A stretch of DNA of 64,000 nucleotides from [Clostridium] citroniae WAL-17108 (GCF_000233455.1 NZ_JH376421.1:124001-188000); one strand, 5' to 3'; counted from the stretch's first letter, positions 33,286 to 42,863 are shown. Numbers and translations are program-made. Notes: a model not told the origin generated them from the sequence alone.

Positions 33286-34725
33286 TTAATATGCCCGTCC
33301 CCAGTAAACCATCTTCTTGGCAGTTTTTCCGCAGCACACACAGTGGCCGGACAGGCTCTCCTGTACAAATGGCATGCATCTGGAGGTGGCCCCTGTCTCT
33401 TCCTTGATCTTATCCTCGCACTCCTGGCATCCGCACCACATGGCCTTTACAAAGCCCGGCTTGCTGTCCACTGTCTTTGCAAACTCATCCCACTCTGTTG
33501 CCGCATACGTGTGGGCATCCCTGTGGGCCTTTGCCTTCTCGTACATGGCCTTCTGAATGGCTTCAAGCATTTCTGAAACCTTTGCCTCCAGCTCATCCAG
33601 GGAAATAAAGGTCTTTTCATGGGTATCACGGCGTACCAGAACCGCCTGGTTCTTTTCCATATCCTTTGGTCCGATCTCCACACGAAGGGGGATCCCGCGC
33701 ATCTCGCAGTCGGCAAACTTCCAGCCCGGGCTCTTCTCGGAATCATCCGTCTTTACAGAGAAACCAGCCTTCTTAAGGCGGTTCTCCAGTTCAAACGCCT
33801 TGTCAAGGACCCCTTCCTTCTGCTGCTGTACCGGCACGATCATCACCTGGACCGGAGCGATTCTGGGCGGAAGCACCAGCCCGTTGTCATCACCGTGTAC
33901 CATGATCAGGGCGCCGATCATACGTGTGGTCATACCCCAGGATGTCTGGTGTACGTACTTCAGTGTATTGTCCTTGTCCGTGAACTGAATGTCAAAGGCC
34001 TTTGCAAATCCATCTCCGAAATTATGACTGGTCCCTGACTGAAGGGCCTTTCCGTCATGCATCAGAGATTCTATGGTATATGTCGCCTCAGCGCCTGCGA
34101 ACTTCTCTTTGTCGGTCTTCTGTCCTTTGACCACAGGGATTGCCAGAACTTCCTCGCAGAAATCCGCGTACACGTTCAGCATCTGGATGGTTCTGGCCTC
34201 CGCTTCCTCAGCGGTTGCATGGGCCGTATGGCCTTCCTGCCACAAAAATTCCCTGGAGCGCAGGAACGGACGGGTGGTCTTCTCCCAGCGCACAACGGAA
34301 CACCACTGGTTGTATACCCTTGGCAGGTCACGGTAGGAGTGGATATCCTTTGAATAGAAATCACAGAACAGGGTTTCGGAAGTAGGCCTTACACACATAC
34401 GCTCCTGGAGGGGCTCCAGACCGCCGTGGGTCACCCACGCAACCTCAGGCGCAAATCCCTCCACATGATCCTTTTCCTTTTCAAGCAGGCTCTCGGGAAT
34501 AAAGATAGGCATGTATACATTCTGTACACCTGTCTCCTTAAATCTCCGGTCCAGCTCATTCTGGATATTCTCCCAGATTGCATACCCTGCGGGCTTGATC
34601 ACCATACATCCCTTAACGCTGGCGTAATCGCACAGCTCAGCCTTCTTTACCACATCCGTATACCACTGGGCAAAATCCTCATCCATGGATGTGATGGCTT
34701 CCACCATTTTCTTATTGTCTGCCAT
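33286..34725 (-). CDS. proS: Prolyl-tRNA synthetase (short, archaeal/eukaryal-type)
   Basis: 479-residue class II aminoacyl-tRNA synthetase lacking the editing insertion of the long bacterial form. It has the class II core with [14 protein letters not shown] and WCSVVRWE, plus a C-terminal zinc-like/anchor region ending in [18 protein letters not shown]. The ATG at 34725 follows AAGGAG with 7-bp spacing; an upstream in-frame ATG at 34749 does not. Expression is controlled by a T-box leader (34804-35150) and its own promoter, so uncharged tRNA-Pro should induce it. Confidence 0.95.
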   Translation of the reverse strand: MADNKKMVEAITSMDEDFAQWYTDVVKKAELCDYASVKGCMVIKPAGYAIWENIQNELDRRFKETGVQNVYMPIFIPESLLEKEKDHVEGFAPEVAWVTHGGLEPLQERMCVRPTSETLFCDFYSKDIHSYRDLPRVYNQWCSVVRWEKTTRPFLRSREFLWQEGHTAHATAEEAEARTIQMLNVYADFCEEVLAIPVVKGQKTDKEKFAGAEATYTIESLMHDGKALQSGTSHNFGDGFAKAFDIQFTDKDNTLKYVHQTSWGMTTRMIGALIMVHGDDNGLVLPPRIAPVQVMIVPVQQQKEGVLDKAFELENRLKKAGFSVKTDDSEKSPGWKFADCEMRGIPLRVEIGPKDMEKNQAVLVRRDTHEKTFISLDELEAKVSEMLEAIQKAMYEKAKAHRDAHTYAATEWDEFAKTVDSKPGFVKAMWCGCQECEDKIKEETGATSRCMPFVQESLSGHCVCCGKTAKKMVYWGRAY

Positions 34726-34803
34726 GACTTTTCTCCTTTTCTTCATCATTGATCAGTTTATCACCTGATCAGCTGGTTCAATGCTTCATTCACTGTTTTA
34801 CGC

Positions 34804-34856
34804 AAAAAGAGCCATCCGATCCCATGCATTATATTGTGCAAGGGACCGAATGACTC
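34804..34856 (-). terminator. Conditional terminator of the proS T-box
   Basis: Long stem formed by GAGTCATTCGGTCCC and its partner GGGATCGGATGGCTC (minus strand), followed by five U (A at 34804-34808). It lies immediately 3' of the T-box sequence. Confidence 0.85.
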
Positions 34857-35150
34857 GGCGGTACCACCCAAGTTAGCGTCCTGTCCATCACTGCCCAGGG
34901 TCTGTCCCCGGCAGCCGTTAAACACGAACCGCTCTCTCATAATCCGTTAACGCCGGACTTACGTTGCATTCATCATACAAAGCTCCAGGGCTGGTTGGGC
35001 ATGTGCTGGCGTAAGGACCTTCCACCGTGAGTCCTCTCTCTGTGACGTGCATCAGGCTTACTATTCCCCTTCAACGCTGTCTGTCATCTATTCATATAAC
35101 ATCATGGTAGGGCGTGTTTAGAACACGCTCCGGATCATTTCTTTCACGTA
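34804..35150 (-). promoter_or_regulatory. T-box riboswitch leader of proS
   Basis: The 347-nt leader contains the conserved T-box sequence AACTTGGGTGGTACCGCC (minus strand, about 34858-34875). This pairs with the uncharged tRNA 3' end to form the antiterminator in competition with the terminator just downstream. GA-rich AGAGAGAGGA and a long stem I precede it. A CCC followed by A in ATGCCCAACC is a possible proline specifier, but I could not fold stem I with certainty. The leader also begins with a perfect 7-bp hairpin (35112-35128). The 508-bp gap between proS and the AI-2E gene is accounted for by this leader and its promoter. Confidence 0.9.
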
Positions 35151-35156
35151 TTGTTG

Positions 35157-35185
35157 ATTTTACGCCAGAAACACTACTTTGTCAA
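35157..35185 (-). promoter_or_regulatory. Promoter of the proS T-box transcript
   Basis: Leftward -35 TTGACA (35180-35185), 17-bp spacer, -10 TAAAAT (35157-35162). Transcription would begin near 35150. Confidence 0.75.
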
Positions 35186-35233
35186 TGCTTAAAAGCAAAC
35201 AATATGCAGGACGTCTCTTATCCCCATCTTTCA

Positions 35234-36307
35234 TCACCCCATTGGCTCCCTGGTCCATACCTCTACCAGATCCTCCACCAAAAGCAGACCCAGAGGACCC
35301 AGTATAAAGCCAAAGAATCCAAACAGTTCCAGTCCCACATACACGGAAGCCAGGGTCTCAAGGGGCGACAGCCCCACCTGTCCGCCCATCATACGCACCT
35401 CCATAATCTGGCGGACAAAGTAGCATACCAGATACAGGGCCGTGAGAATGACGGCCTGTTTCCAGTCTCCCATGAGCAGTTCCAGCACGGCCCATGGGAT
35501 CAGAACAGTACCCGTGCCGAATATAGGCAGGGCGTCCAGTATGCCGATCCCAATACCGGCCATGATGTAATAAGGATTTTTGATCAGGAACATTCCCCCG
35601 ATACACAGTCCGGTGGTTATGAACAGTATAATTCCCTGGCTCCTAAACCACGCCTTGCCTGTCTGTACCAGCCTTCCGCCTATGAGGTTAAACTCCTTTC
35701 TGAAGGTGGACTGATCCCTCCTCACCCTCAGATCCTCCATCTCCTGAAGACTTAAGATAGCTGCCAGGAACACCACCAGACTGACAATTGCCCCCTTTGC
35801 AAGGCAGCTGATAATGGACAGGGAATTGGTCATAAGAAAGGGCATGGCTGCAGCCTTTCCCGTGTCTACCAGATTATAAAGCATTTCCCCGGCCATGTCC
35901 GCCACACAGTCATACCGCAGTCCAAAGGCAGTCTCCACCCGGTGGCAGCTGCCTGTAAGCCATATGTCAAAGCGGTCGATCCACACAGGAAGCCGCATCA
36001 TGAGCATTTTTCCCTCTGCACACAGCTTCACTGCTCCCAGATACAGTCCTGTTCCCAGGATAGATACCAATATGAGAAATTCCACGCCTCCGATCACTCC
36101 AATAGGCATGTGGTATCTCTTTCCCTTCACAGTAACCCTCATCCGGTATGCCAGGAAACGGGCGGACGGGCGAAGGAGCAATGCAAAAATATAACCCACG
36201 AAAAAAGGAGCCACGAGGGGCAGCAGGTATTTAAACCCGGCATACACCGCTCCCGTGGTTCCTGTTATGATTAATAATTTCTTCAGTTTCTTACCGGGCT
36301 TTTCCAT
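35234..36307 (-). CDS. AI-2E-family / YtvI-like integral membrane protein
   Basis: 357 residues with about seven to eight helices. It has the PerM/AI-2E family layout: an N-terminal helix pair around PLVAPFFVGYIFALLLRP, a long soluble segment (about 90-150), and a C-terminal helical bundle with GILDALPIFGTGTVLIPWA and FGFILGPLGLLLVEDL. Family members include the sporulation protein YtvI and putative autoinducer or ion exporters; length and organisation suit YtvI in a clostridial spore former. Single gene, co-directional with its neighbours. Confidence 0.85.
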   Translation of the reverse strand: MEKPGKKLKKLLIITGTTGAVYAGFKYLLPLVAPFFVGYIFALLLRPSARFLAYRMRVTVKGKRYHMPIGVIGGVEFLILVSILGTGLYLGAVKLCAEGKMLMMRLPVWIDRFDIWLTGSCHRVETAFGLRYDCVADMAGEMLYNLVDTGKAAAMPFLMTNSLSIISCLAKGAIVSLVVFLAAILSLQEMEDLRVRRDQSTFRKEFNLIGGRLVQTGKAWFRSQGIILFITTGLCIGGMFLIKNPYYIMAGIGIGILDALPIFGTGTVLIPWAVLELLMGDWKQAVILTALYLVCYFVRQIMEVRMMGGQVGLSPLETLASVYVGLELFGFFGFILGPLGLLLVEDLVEVWTREPMG

Positions 36308-36416
36308 GGACTCACCTGTTTCTGATTCGTACTTCCTTTGTACCCTCTTAGTATGAGCCGATGGTTGGAAAATATACCAGCCACTTTTTTCTAATATTCA
36401 ATCAAAAGTAACTTCA

Positions 36417-38138
36417 TTAAACCATGTATCCGCCCTTCATAGGGGACACTGCATGTTCAGAGAAGATCTTAAGCACACCCTTTGTATACTTAGGCGGCAT
36501 TGGCTTCCAGGCTTTCTTTCTCTCTGCCAGGATCCGGCCGATCTCCTCCTTGGGAAGTTCCTCTCCCTTAACGCCAATGATCTCCAGTACCCGGGCCGGG
36601 ATATCGATGCGGATCAGGTCATCCTCCTCCACCAGGGCAATGGGACCTCCCTGGGCTGCTTCCGGTGATACATGACCGATGGCCGGCCCCTTGGATGCGC
36701 CTGAGAACCGTCCGTCCGTGATCAGGGCAATGGTCTTGCCAAGTTCAGGGTCAGAGGAAATAGCCTCTGTGGTATAGAACATTTCCGGCATGCCGGAGCC
36801 CTTAGGTCCTTCATAGCGGATGAATACAGCATCCCCCGGCTTGATCCTCTTGGAAATGACAGCCTCAATGGCATCCTCCTCACAGTTAAAGGGCCTTGCC
36901 CTGAGAACTGCCTGGAACATTTCCTTTGGAACCGCAGAGTGCTTTACAACAGCCCCTTCCGGCGCAAGGTTGCCCCTTAATATGGCAACGGTCCCGTCTG
37001 CTCCAATGGGCTGGTCAAATGTACGGATCACATCCGTGCGCTTTAGCCCCCATTGCTTCAGGTATCCCTCACATTTATCATAAAAACCGTTGTTCTTCAG
37101 CTCTTCCAGGTTTTCTCCCAGGGTCTTGCCTGTTACGGTCATCACATCCAGGTGAAGCATGGATTTAATCTCCTCCATCACCGCAGGAACACCGCCTGCA
37201 TAATAGAAGAACTGAGCCGGCCACTTTCCCGCGGGCCTGATATCCAGCAGATAGTGGGCGCCCCTGTGCATGCGGTCAAAGGTATCCCCATCTATCTCCA
37301 GGCCGAACTCGTGGGCAATAGCGGGAATGTGGAGCAGTGAGTTGGTGGAACCGGAAATAGCTGCGTGTACCATGATCGCATTCTCAAATGACTTCATAGT
37401 CACAATATCGCTGGCCTTAATGCCTTTTCGTGCCAGCTCCATCACCTGTATCCCTGCCTTATAAGCCATTTCCTTTAAGTCCCCACAGGTGGCCGGCATT
37501 AAAGCGGAGCCGGGAAGCATAAGGCCCAGGGCCTCTGCCGTCACCTGCATGGTGGAAGCAGTCCCCATAAATGAACAGGCGCCGCAGGAGGGACATGCAT
37601 GGTGTTTGTAGTAAGTCAGTTTTTCCTCTGTGATCTCCCCTCTCTGGCACATGGCAGAGTAGGCGCCGATCTGTTCCAGGGTCAGCAGGTCAGGGCCTGC
37701 ATCCATCACCCCTCCGGTGACAACAATGGATGGCATGTCCAGGCGGCCAAGCCCCATGAGACATGCGGGAACGGATTTATCACAGCTGGCAATAAACACA
37801 CCGCCGTCAAAACCAGTGGACTTTCCATGTATTTCAATCATATTGGCGATCATATCCCGGTGTGCCAGGGAGTAGTTGATCCCATCATGCCCCTGGGAAA
37901 TACCATCGCAGATATCCGTGGTAAAATACCGGGCGCCCTTTCCTCCGGCGTCAGCAATCCCTTTCAGTGCCTGGTTTACAAACTGGTCCAGATGAGCGCT
38001 TCCCGGATGGCTGTCTCCAAAGGTGCTCTCCACCATGATCTGCGGTTTATCCAGATCCTCAACCGTCCACCCCATTCCAATCTTTAATGGATCATTCTCA
38101 GGAGCAAGCGCTCTCACTTTCTGGCTGTTCAATTCCAT
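36417..38138 (-). CDS. IlvD/Edd-family dehydratase, probably sugar-acid (aldonate) dehydratase
   Basis: 573 residues. Iron-sulfur ligand candidates are Cys77 (TDICDG), Cys119 (ASCDKS) and the cluster around 182-188 (ACPSCGACSF); DGRFSGASKGPAIGHVSPEA carries the conserved catalytic region. The family includes dihydroxy-acid dehydratase (isoleucine/valine synthesis), 6-phosphogluconate dehydratase and pentonate/hexonate dehydratases. I favour an aldonate dehydratase because the motif FYYAGGVPAVMEEIKSMLH resembles arabinonate/xylonate enzymes, a GntR-FCD regulator gene lies upstream, and no ilv genes are nearby. The ATG at 38138 has AGGAGG at proper spacing; an ATG two codons earlier is too close. 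Confidence 0.85.
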   Translation of the reverse strand: MELNSQKVRALAPENDPLKIGMGWTVEDLDKPQIMVESTFGDSHPGSAHLDQFVNQALKGIADAGGKGARYFTTDICDGISQGHDGINYSLAHRDMIANMIEIHGKSTGFDGGVFIASCDKSVPACLMGLGRLDMPSIVVTGGVMDAGPDLLTLEQIGAYSAMCQRGEITEEKLTYYKHHACPSCGACSFMGTASTMQVTAEALGLMLPGSALMPATCGDLKEMAYKAGIQVMELARKGIKASDIVTMKSFENAIMVHAAISGSTNSLLHIPAIAHEFGLEIDGDTFDRMHRGAHYLLDIRPAGKWPAQFFYYAGGVPAVMEEIKSMLHLDVMTVTGKTLGENLEELKNNGFYDKCEGYLKQWGLKRTDVIRTFDQPIGADGTVAILRGNLAPEGAVVKHSAVPKEMFQAVLRARPFNCEEDAIEAVISKRIKPGDAVFIRYEGPKGSGMPEMFYTTEAISSDPELGKTIALITDGRFSGASKGPAIGHVSPEAAQGGPIALVEEDDLIRIDIPARVLEIIGVKGEELPKEEIGRILAERKKAWKPMPPKYTKGVLKIFSEHAVSPMKGGYMV

Positions 38139-38163
38139 GATCATACCTCCTCAGTATAATAAT

Positions 38164-38225
38164 TCATCAGATGTTTTCTGGTTTTATAGTAGCATTATTC
38201 ATTATTTTTTTCAAGTCATCAGACT
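38164..38225 (-). promoter_or_regulatory. Dehydratase promoter flanked by TCATCAGA repeats
   Basis: Leftward -35 TTGAAA (38209-38214), 17-bp spacer, -10 TACTAT (38186-38191). TCATCAGA occurs on both sides (38164-38171 and 38216-38223). A third copy, GTCATCAGACTGC, lies at 38399-38411, just after the GntR stop. These are candidate operator half-sites. The remainder of the 295-bp gap to the GntR gene shows no gene. Confidence 0.55.
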
Positions 38226-38433
38226 ACATTTCCATTTTTTCATTAAAATATGCCTATTTAGATTGTGCATTTTATACAAACCTCGTAACAGTTCAGGACG
38301 GCGTGAACAGTTACCAAACTTCCTTAGAATAAAAAACATCCACAGATAAACTCCCCATTGCCGGCCTTAAGCCGCTCTCAAGGTTTTATCCATAGATGTC
38401 ATCAGACTGCTTTTTATCACAGCACGTATTTAT

Positions 38434-39129
38434 TTACTGCTTCATCATGTCCTTTATCATATTCCTGTTAAATGTCATATGCATCATCATGGCCGACTTT
38501 GCTCCCATGGGATCCCTTTCCGCAATGGCATCGGTCACGGCCCGATGGGTCATGATGGTTTCCTGGGTCAGTTTTCTGTGAGTTACATTTACAAACATCA
38601 TAACAGCCGTATCAATGATAGGTACCAGCTGTTCCACCACCATATTGCCGGAACACTTTGCCACCGCTGTGTGGAAAGCGATGTCCTCCTCAATATAGTT
38701 TTCCCCTGTTTCAATCTTTTGCTCAATGACGGCGCACAGTTCCCTGAGGCGTTCCACATCCCGGGCTGTTGCATTCATGGCAGCCATCTCCGCTATGCCT
38801 GGCTCTAATATCATTCGGACATTCACAAGATCCATGGCCAGGGCCATCTTATCCTCCACCGCCCCCAGCCCCAAAGGATCCAGATCCATGGGCGTGGTGC
38901 TGACCACGTAAGTACCGGAGCCTCTGCGCACCTCCAGGATTCCTCTTGATATAAGAAGCTTTACCGCTTCCCTGATCGTGCTTCTGCCAACCCCAAACTT
39001 TTCCCCCAGTTCAAACTCATTCGGCAGCTTGGCCCCTATGGCAATAGGGGTATTCAGTATGTACTGGTATATCTGTTCCTGAACCTGCTCCGCAAGCAGC
39101 TTGCTTTTTAAGTGAGACAGTTCTCCCAT
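38434..39129 (-). CDS. GntR-family regulator, FadR/FCD subgroup
   Basis: 231 residues. The winged helix (about 12-78) has FGVGRSTIREAVKLLISRGIL and wing RRGSGTYV. The FCD domain (about 90-225) has metal-ligand candidates in EDIAFHTAVAK and THRAVTDAI and near the C terminus (MMHMTF). Typical of regulators of hexuronate, aldonate or lactate genes. It is the upstream, co-directional neighbour of the IlvD/Edd dehydratase and probably represses it. A wide inverted repeat, TTGTACCA/TGGTACAA, lies 115 bp before its start and may mediate autoregulation or control of the divergent kinase gene. Confidence 0.9.
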   Translation of the reverse strand: MGELSHLKSKLLAEQVQEQIYQYILNTPIAIGAKLPNEFELGEKFGVGRSTIREAVKLLISRGILEVRRGSGTYVVSTTPMDLDPLGLGAVEDKMALAMDLVNVRMILEPGIAEMAAMNATARDVERLRELCAVIEQKIETGENYIEEDIAFHTAVAKCSGNMVVEQLVPIIDTAVMMFVNVTHRKLTQETIMTHRAVTDAIAERDPMGAKSAMMMHMTFNRNMIKDMMKQ

Positions 39130-39243
39130 AACGTTATGTACCGGTGCAATTACTGCAGCAATCCTTTCCTAGAATATGTTTAAAAATTGTCCCCCGCCGG
39201 CTGTACGCCGCAATTTTACATATTCTAAATTCTCTCCAGACTA

Positions 39244-39271
39244 TTGTACCAAAAATTACCCATTGGTACAA
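39244..39271. promoter_or_regulatory. Inverted repeat between GntR gene and hybrid kinase gene
   Basis: TTGTACCA (39244-39251) and TGGTACAA (39264-39271), perfect 8-bp arms 12 bp apart, one of the few structured elements in the 270-bp divergent region. A TATAAT box for the rightward kinase gene lies at 39315-39320 without a clear -35. Confidence 0.5.
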
Positions 39272-39399
39272 GTCCAACCACAATCACCCTCTTTCTATTT
39301 TTTCCTGTTGGTTGTATAATGAATGTAATTTATGCACATACAACGGACCGGCCAATGGGCTGTATGTATCAGGCCCTATGATAATGAGGAGAGGCAATT

Positions 39400-41805
39400 A
39401 TGTCTGCTGACAATCTGATGAATCTGCTAAATGCGCTGACTGAGACAAGCGTTTATGTCATCGATGAAAGGAACCACCAGCTGCTGTATTTTAACCGGCG
39501 ATGTAAGGATACCGGGCGCGGGAAAGCTGCCCTTGGAATGAGGTGCAATGAGGTATGGCCCGAGGTATGCGCCAATTGTCCCCTGGATGCCCTGAAGGAC
39601 GGTCCGTCCAGCCATATTGTATGTTACGACCCCCTGCTGGGATCCACGGTAGATGTTACTGCCAACCGGATCGCATGGGATGGCCGTATCCCCGCCGTGG
39701 TGGTGACCGCCACGCCCCACCGCCTTAACTTTGAGGAGGAACAGGGCGTCCATAAGATAAGGCAGATGTATGCCCAAAGCCTTGTGACCGTCTTTGACGA
39801 GTGCATCATTGCCAACCTGACCGCGGACTATTATGTAAACTGCCAAAAGGACGCTATGTGGAGCCATATTCCGGAACAGGGGAATTTTGGCGCCGAAAAC
39901 AGAAAATATGCCCAGAAAACCCTGCATCCCGATGATCTGGAGGCGTTTAACCAGGCGTTTTCCCGGGAAGCAATGATTAAGTTATTCGGGGAAGGAAAAA
40001 GACATATTACAAGACGGCTGCGCCGCATACTCAGTGACGGGACCTACCACATGGTAGAATTCTCAGCCGCTCTCCTTGATTCAAAGGAGGACCGGCAGGA
40101 GAACCGGGACATTTGGTGTGTCCTGGTCTTCCGGGACATACAGGACGAATTTTTGCTGGAAATACAGCGGAATCTTGAAGTCAGCCAGCTGGCCACAGCT
40201 GCCCGGGCTGCCTATCATATGCTGATCGCTGTGAACCTGACCCAGAATACATATAAAATGCTGGAGTACAACCGTTTTCCGGTAAAGCGCCCCGGCAGCC
40301 ACGGTTGCTTTGATGATCTGATCCAATCTGAATGTGCCACGGTCCATCCGGATTACCGCCAGGAATTCCTGGACAAATTCCTGCGAAGCCATCTGACCCG
40401 GACCTTTCTTCAGGGCGAACGCATTGTCTCCATGAAAGTCCCCCATCTGGGTGAGGACGGAATCTATCACTGGAATTTCACCCAGGTGGTGCGGGTGATC
40501 AGTCCTTATACGGACGACATCATTGAAATCACTCTTTCCAGGAATATTGATGATGAACGCCGTATGCAGGAGGAAGCCCTGGAAAAAGAGCGTCAGGCCA
40601 AACAGCTTCTGGAGGAGGCCCTGGAAAAGGCAAAAAAAGCCAGCCAGGCCAAAAGCGACTTCCTGTCTAAGATGAGCCACGACATCCGCACCCCCATGAA
40701 CGCAATTGTAGGAATGACCGAGCTGGCCCGCCTCCATGCGGATGAGGAAGAAAAGATACGGGATTACCTTGAAAAAATAGCCAGCTCCGGAGCCCATCTT
40801 CTCAGCCTGATCAATGAGGTGCTGGACGTGAGCAAGATTGAAAGCGGCGCCGCGGAACTTGCGGAACGTGAACTTGACCTGAGAAGCCTTGTGATGAATG
40901 CGGTGGAAATCGTGCGCATTCCCATGGACAACAAACATCAGACCCTGTCCGTCCATATAGATAAAGAACTTTATCCCCATGTAACAGGGGATGAGATGCG
41001 CCTCAAACAGGTACTGGTCAATATCCTTGAAAATGCCTCCAAATACACAGGGCAAAACGGCAGAATCTCCATTTTCCTAAGTGAGATCAAGCCTTTGGAC
41101 CAGCACGCGGGAACCTACCGCTTTGTTATTGAGGACACGGGCAGCGGAATGAAACCCGAGTATTTAAAGCATATCTTTGAACCCTTCAGCCGGGCGGATG
41201 ACAGCAGGACCAGTAAAATTCCCGGAACCGGGCTGGGGATGACCATTGTAAAGAATATCATCTCCATGATGGGCGGAGAGATTTCAGTGGAAAGCGAATA
41301 TGGAAAAGGATCACGATTTATCATAACACTTTACCTGGCCAAATGCGGTACAGGCTATTCCCTGACCCGGAAAAAGGAAATTCCCCCCGTGGAATCCTTC
41401 CCTGAATTCCGTGTGCTTTTGGTGGAAGATAATGAGATCAACCGCCAGATCGCGACAGAGATGCTGGAAATGCTGGGCGCCACCGTGGAAATTGCTGTGA
41501 ACGGGCGCCAGGCCGTGGATGCCGTGTGTTCCCACCCCGCCCTGTACTACGATATCGTGTTCATGGACATACAAATGCCTGTACTGAACGGCTATGATGC
41601 CGCCAGGGAGATCCGCAGTTCAGGAATGGAACGCATCAATGAACTCCCCATTATCGCCATGACAGCGGACGCATTTGCCGAGGATGCAAATCGGGCCCAT
41701 CTGGCCGGTATGGACGGTCATCTGGCCAAGCCTGTTTCCATCGACCAGCTGAAGCAGGCCCTTTCCAGATGTCTTGTTTGGAAGCGGGAAAACCGGGTAC
41801 AGTAG
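39400..41805 (+). CDS. Soluble hybrid sensor histidine kinase with N-terminal cysteine-rich PAS domain
   Basis: 801 residues, no transmembrane segment, so it senses in the cytoplasm. Order: PAS-like domain (about 5-110) with Cys35, Cys49, Cys57 and Cys60 (MRCNEVWPEVCANCPLD); further PAS/PAC-like regions (about 120-390); coiled coil; HisKA with phospho-acceptor His427 (MSHDIRTPMN); HATPase with NILENASKYT, IEDTGSGMK and GTGLGMTIV; receiver with phospho-acceptor Asp723 (FMDIQMPVLNG). No separate response regulator or output gene is adjacent. Ends 74 bp from a convergent nitroreductase gene. AGGAGAGG precedes the ATG. Confidence 0.92.
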   Translation: MSADNLMNLLNALTETSVYVIDERNHQLLYFNRRCKDTGRGKAALGMRCNEVWPEVCANCPLDALKDGPSSHIVCYDPLLGSTVDVTANRIAWDGRIPAVVVTATPHRLNFEEEQGVHKIRQMYAQSLVTVFDECIIANLTADYYVNCQKDAMWSHIPEQGNFGAENRKYAQKTLHPDDLEAFNQAFSREAMIKLFGEGKRHITRRLRRILSDGTYHMVEFSAALLDSKEDRQENRDIWCVLVFRDIQDEFLLEIQRNLEVSQLATAARAAYHMLIAVNLTQNTYKMLEYNRFPVKRPGSHGCFDDLIQSECATVHPDYRQEFLDKFLRSHLTRTFLQGERIVSMKVPHLGEDGIYHWNFTQVVRVISPYTDDIIEITLSRNIDDERRMQEEALEKERQAKQLLEEALEKAKKASQAKSDFLSKMSHDIRTPMNAIVGMTELARLHADEEEKIRDYLEKIASSGAHLLSLINEVLDVSKIESGAAELAERELDLRSLVMNAVEIVRIPMDNKHQTLSVHIDKELYPHVTGDEMRLKQVLVNILENASKYTGQNGRISIFLSEIKPLDQHAGTYRFVIEDTGSGMKPEYLKHIFEPFSRADDSRTSKIPGTGLGMTIVKNIISMMGGEISVESEYGKGSRFIITLYLAKCGTGYSLTRKKEIPPVESFPEFRVLLVEDNEINRQIATEMLEMLGATVEIAVNGRQAVDAVCSHPALYYDIVFMDIQMPVLNGYDAAREIRSSGMERINELPIIAMTADAFAEDANRAHLAGMDGHLAKPVSIDQLKQALSRCLVWKRENRVQ

Positions 41806-41879
41806 CTGCACTAACATATTCCGGGGAGATGCGCAGGCGTATGCGGGAGATTTCTGCATGTTGAGGGATACTGTTTTCT

Positions 41880-42428
41880 TTATTTCAGCCAGGTCACATT
41901 GTCAGGTTCCCTCCGCTCATTTACGGAGAGAGGCTGCGCCGGGTAACCTGCCAGTATGCCCACAAGAGGAACATCCCCTTCAGGAATCTGAGCTTTTTCA
42001 GCCACTTCATCCTTGGAAAAGGCAATCATAGGGCCCATGATAAAGCATGAACCCAAACCCAGTTCCGTGGCCTCCACAATCATATTCTCCGCCGCACAGG
42101 CAGCATTAGCCATTTGAAAACCATGTTCATCATTACCGCCAGGCACTGACAGGACAAACATTACCCCGGCGCCGTAGAGAGGCTGATAGCCCTCTATGGC
42201 TGCCTGATTTTCCATGAACCCGTTTCCGGAGTGTTTCATCATATCCAGAGTAATATCATTGATTTCCCGGAGCAGATCCTGATTTTCGATCACAGTGATA
42301 TGGAACCGGCCAAATACCGGCGCCAGATTACCTGCCCGGATCATGGCCTTTAACTTTTCTTCTTCAATTCTCTCCTCCGTGTAGGACCGCACACTTTTTC
42401 TCATTTCAATTGCTTTTAGAATATTCAT
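41880..42428 (-). CDS. Nitroreductase-family FMN protein
   Basis: 182 residues, the short form of the nitroreductase fold. The N-terminal RKSVRSYTEERIEEEKL carries the FMN-phosphate Arg/Ser set. AGNLAPVFGRF is the active-site loop, where other members usually have a Ser-rich AP(T/S)G sequence. GLGSCFIMG and LAGYPAQ complete the flavin site. Such enzymes reduce nitroaromatics, quinones or other electrophiles with NAD(P)H. It is divergent from an HxlR-type regulator gene, the usual arrangement for electrophile-responsive reductases. Confidence 0.88.
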   Translation of the reverse strand: MNILKAIEMRKSVRSYTEERIEEEKLKAMIRAGNLAPVFGRFHITVIENQDLLREINDITLDMMKHSGNGFMENQAAIEGYQPLYGAGVMFVLSVPGGNDEHGFQMANAACAAENMIVEATELGLGSCFIMGPMIAFSKDEVAEKAQIPEGDVPLVGILAGYPAQPLSVNERREPDNVTWLK

Positions 42429-42548
42429 AAGCAGATCTCCTTTACTTTTTTTCAGTTTATACTTATGATTATAAATAATGGTAAATAAAGTTCAAGTACG
42501 CAATTTTTATTAATTTACTAAGCAAAAACTAAGTAAAGGGGTATTATA

Positions 42549-42863
42549 ATGGAAGAGTGTCCTGTAAAGTATGCTTTAGGATTGCTAAACGGAAAATGGA
42601 AGCTACGAATCATCTGGGAACTGAACCAGCAGGAAACCATTCGTTTCAATGAGTTACAGAGGCGCCTGACCGGTATCTCCAGCGTCATGCTCTCCAAAAG
42701 CCTGGAGGAGCTGGAACAAAGCAAGCTGGTAAACCGGGTACAGTACAATGAGATCCCACCCAGGGTAGAATACTCCCTCACCCCGCTGGGAAAAGCTATC
42801 CACCCTGCCCTGAAGGAGTTAGGCCAGTGGGGGGAACAGGCTTATCATACGATCCATCCATGA
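42549..42863 (+). CDS. HxlR-family transcriptional regulator
   Basis: 104-residue winged-helix protein. The conserved N-terminal cysteine is Cys4 (MEECPV), followed by LLNGKWKLRIIWEL, the recognition region RFNELQRRLTGISSVMLSKSL, and PPRVEYSLTPLG in the wing. HxlR/YodB/QorR-type proteins sense electrophiles or oxidants through this cysteine. It is divergent from the nitroreductase gene across a 120-bp AT-rich region, the probable shared operator. Confidence 0.92.
   Translation: MEECPVKYALGLLNGKWKLRIIWELNQQETIRFNELQRRLTGISSVMLSKSLEELEQSKLVNRVQYNEIPPRVEYSLTPLGKAIHPALKELGQWGEQAYHTIHP

Noticed and set aside
36417..38138. Label as biosynthetic IlvD
   Set aside because: No branched-chain amino acid genes nearby, a GntR regulator gene upstream, and local motifs closer to aldonate dehydratases; kept as family-level call.
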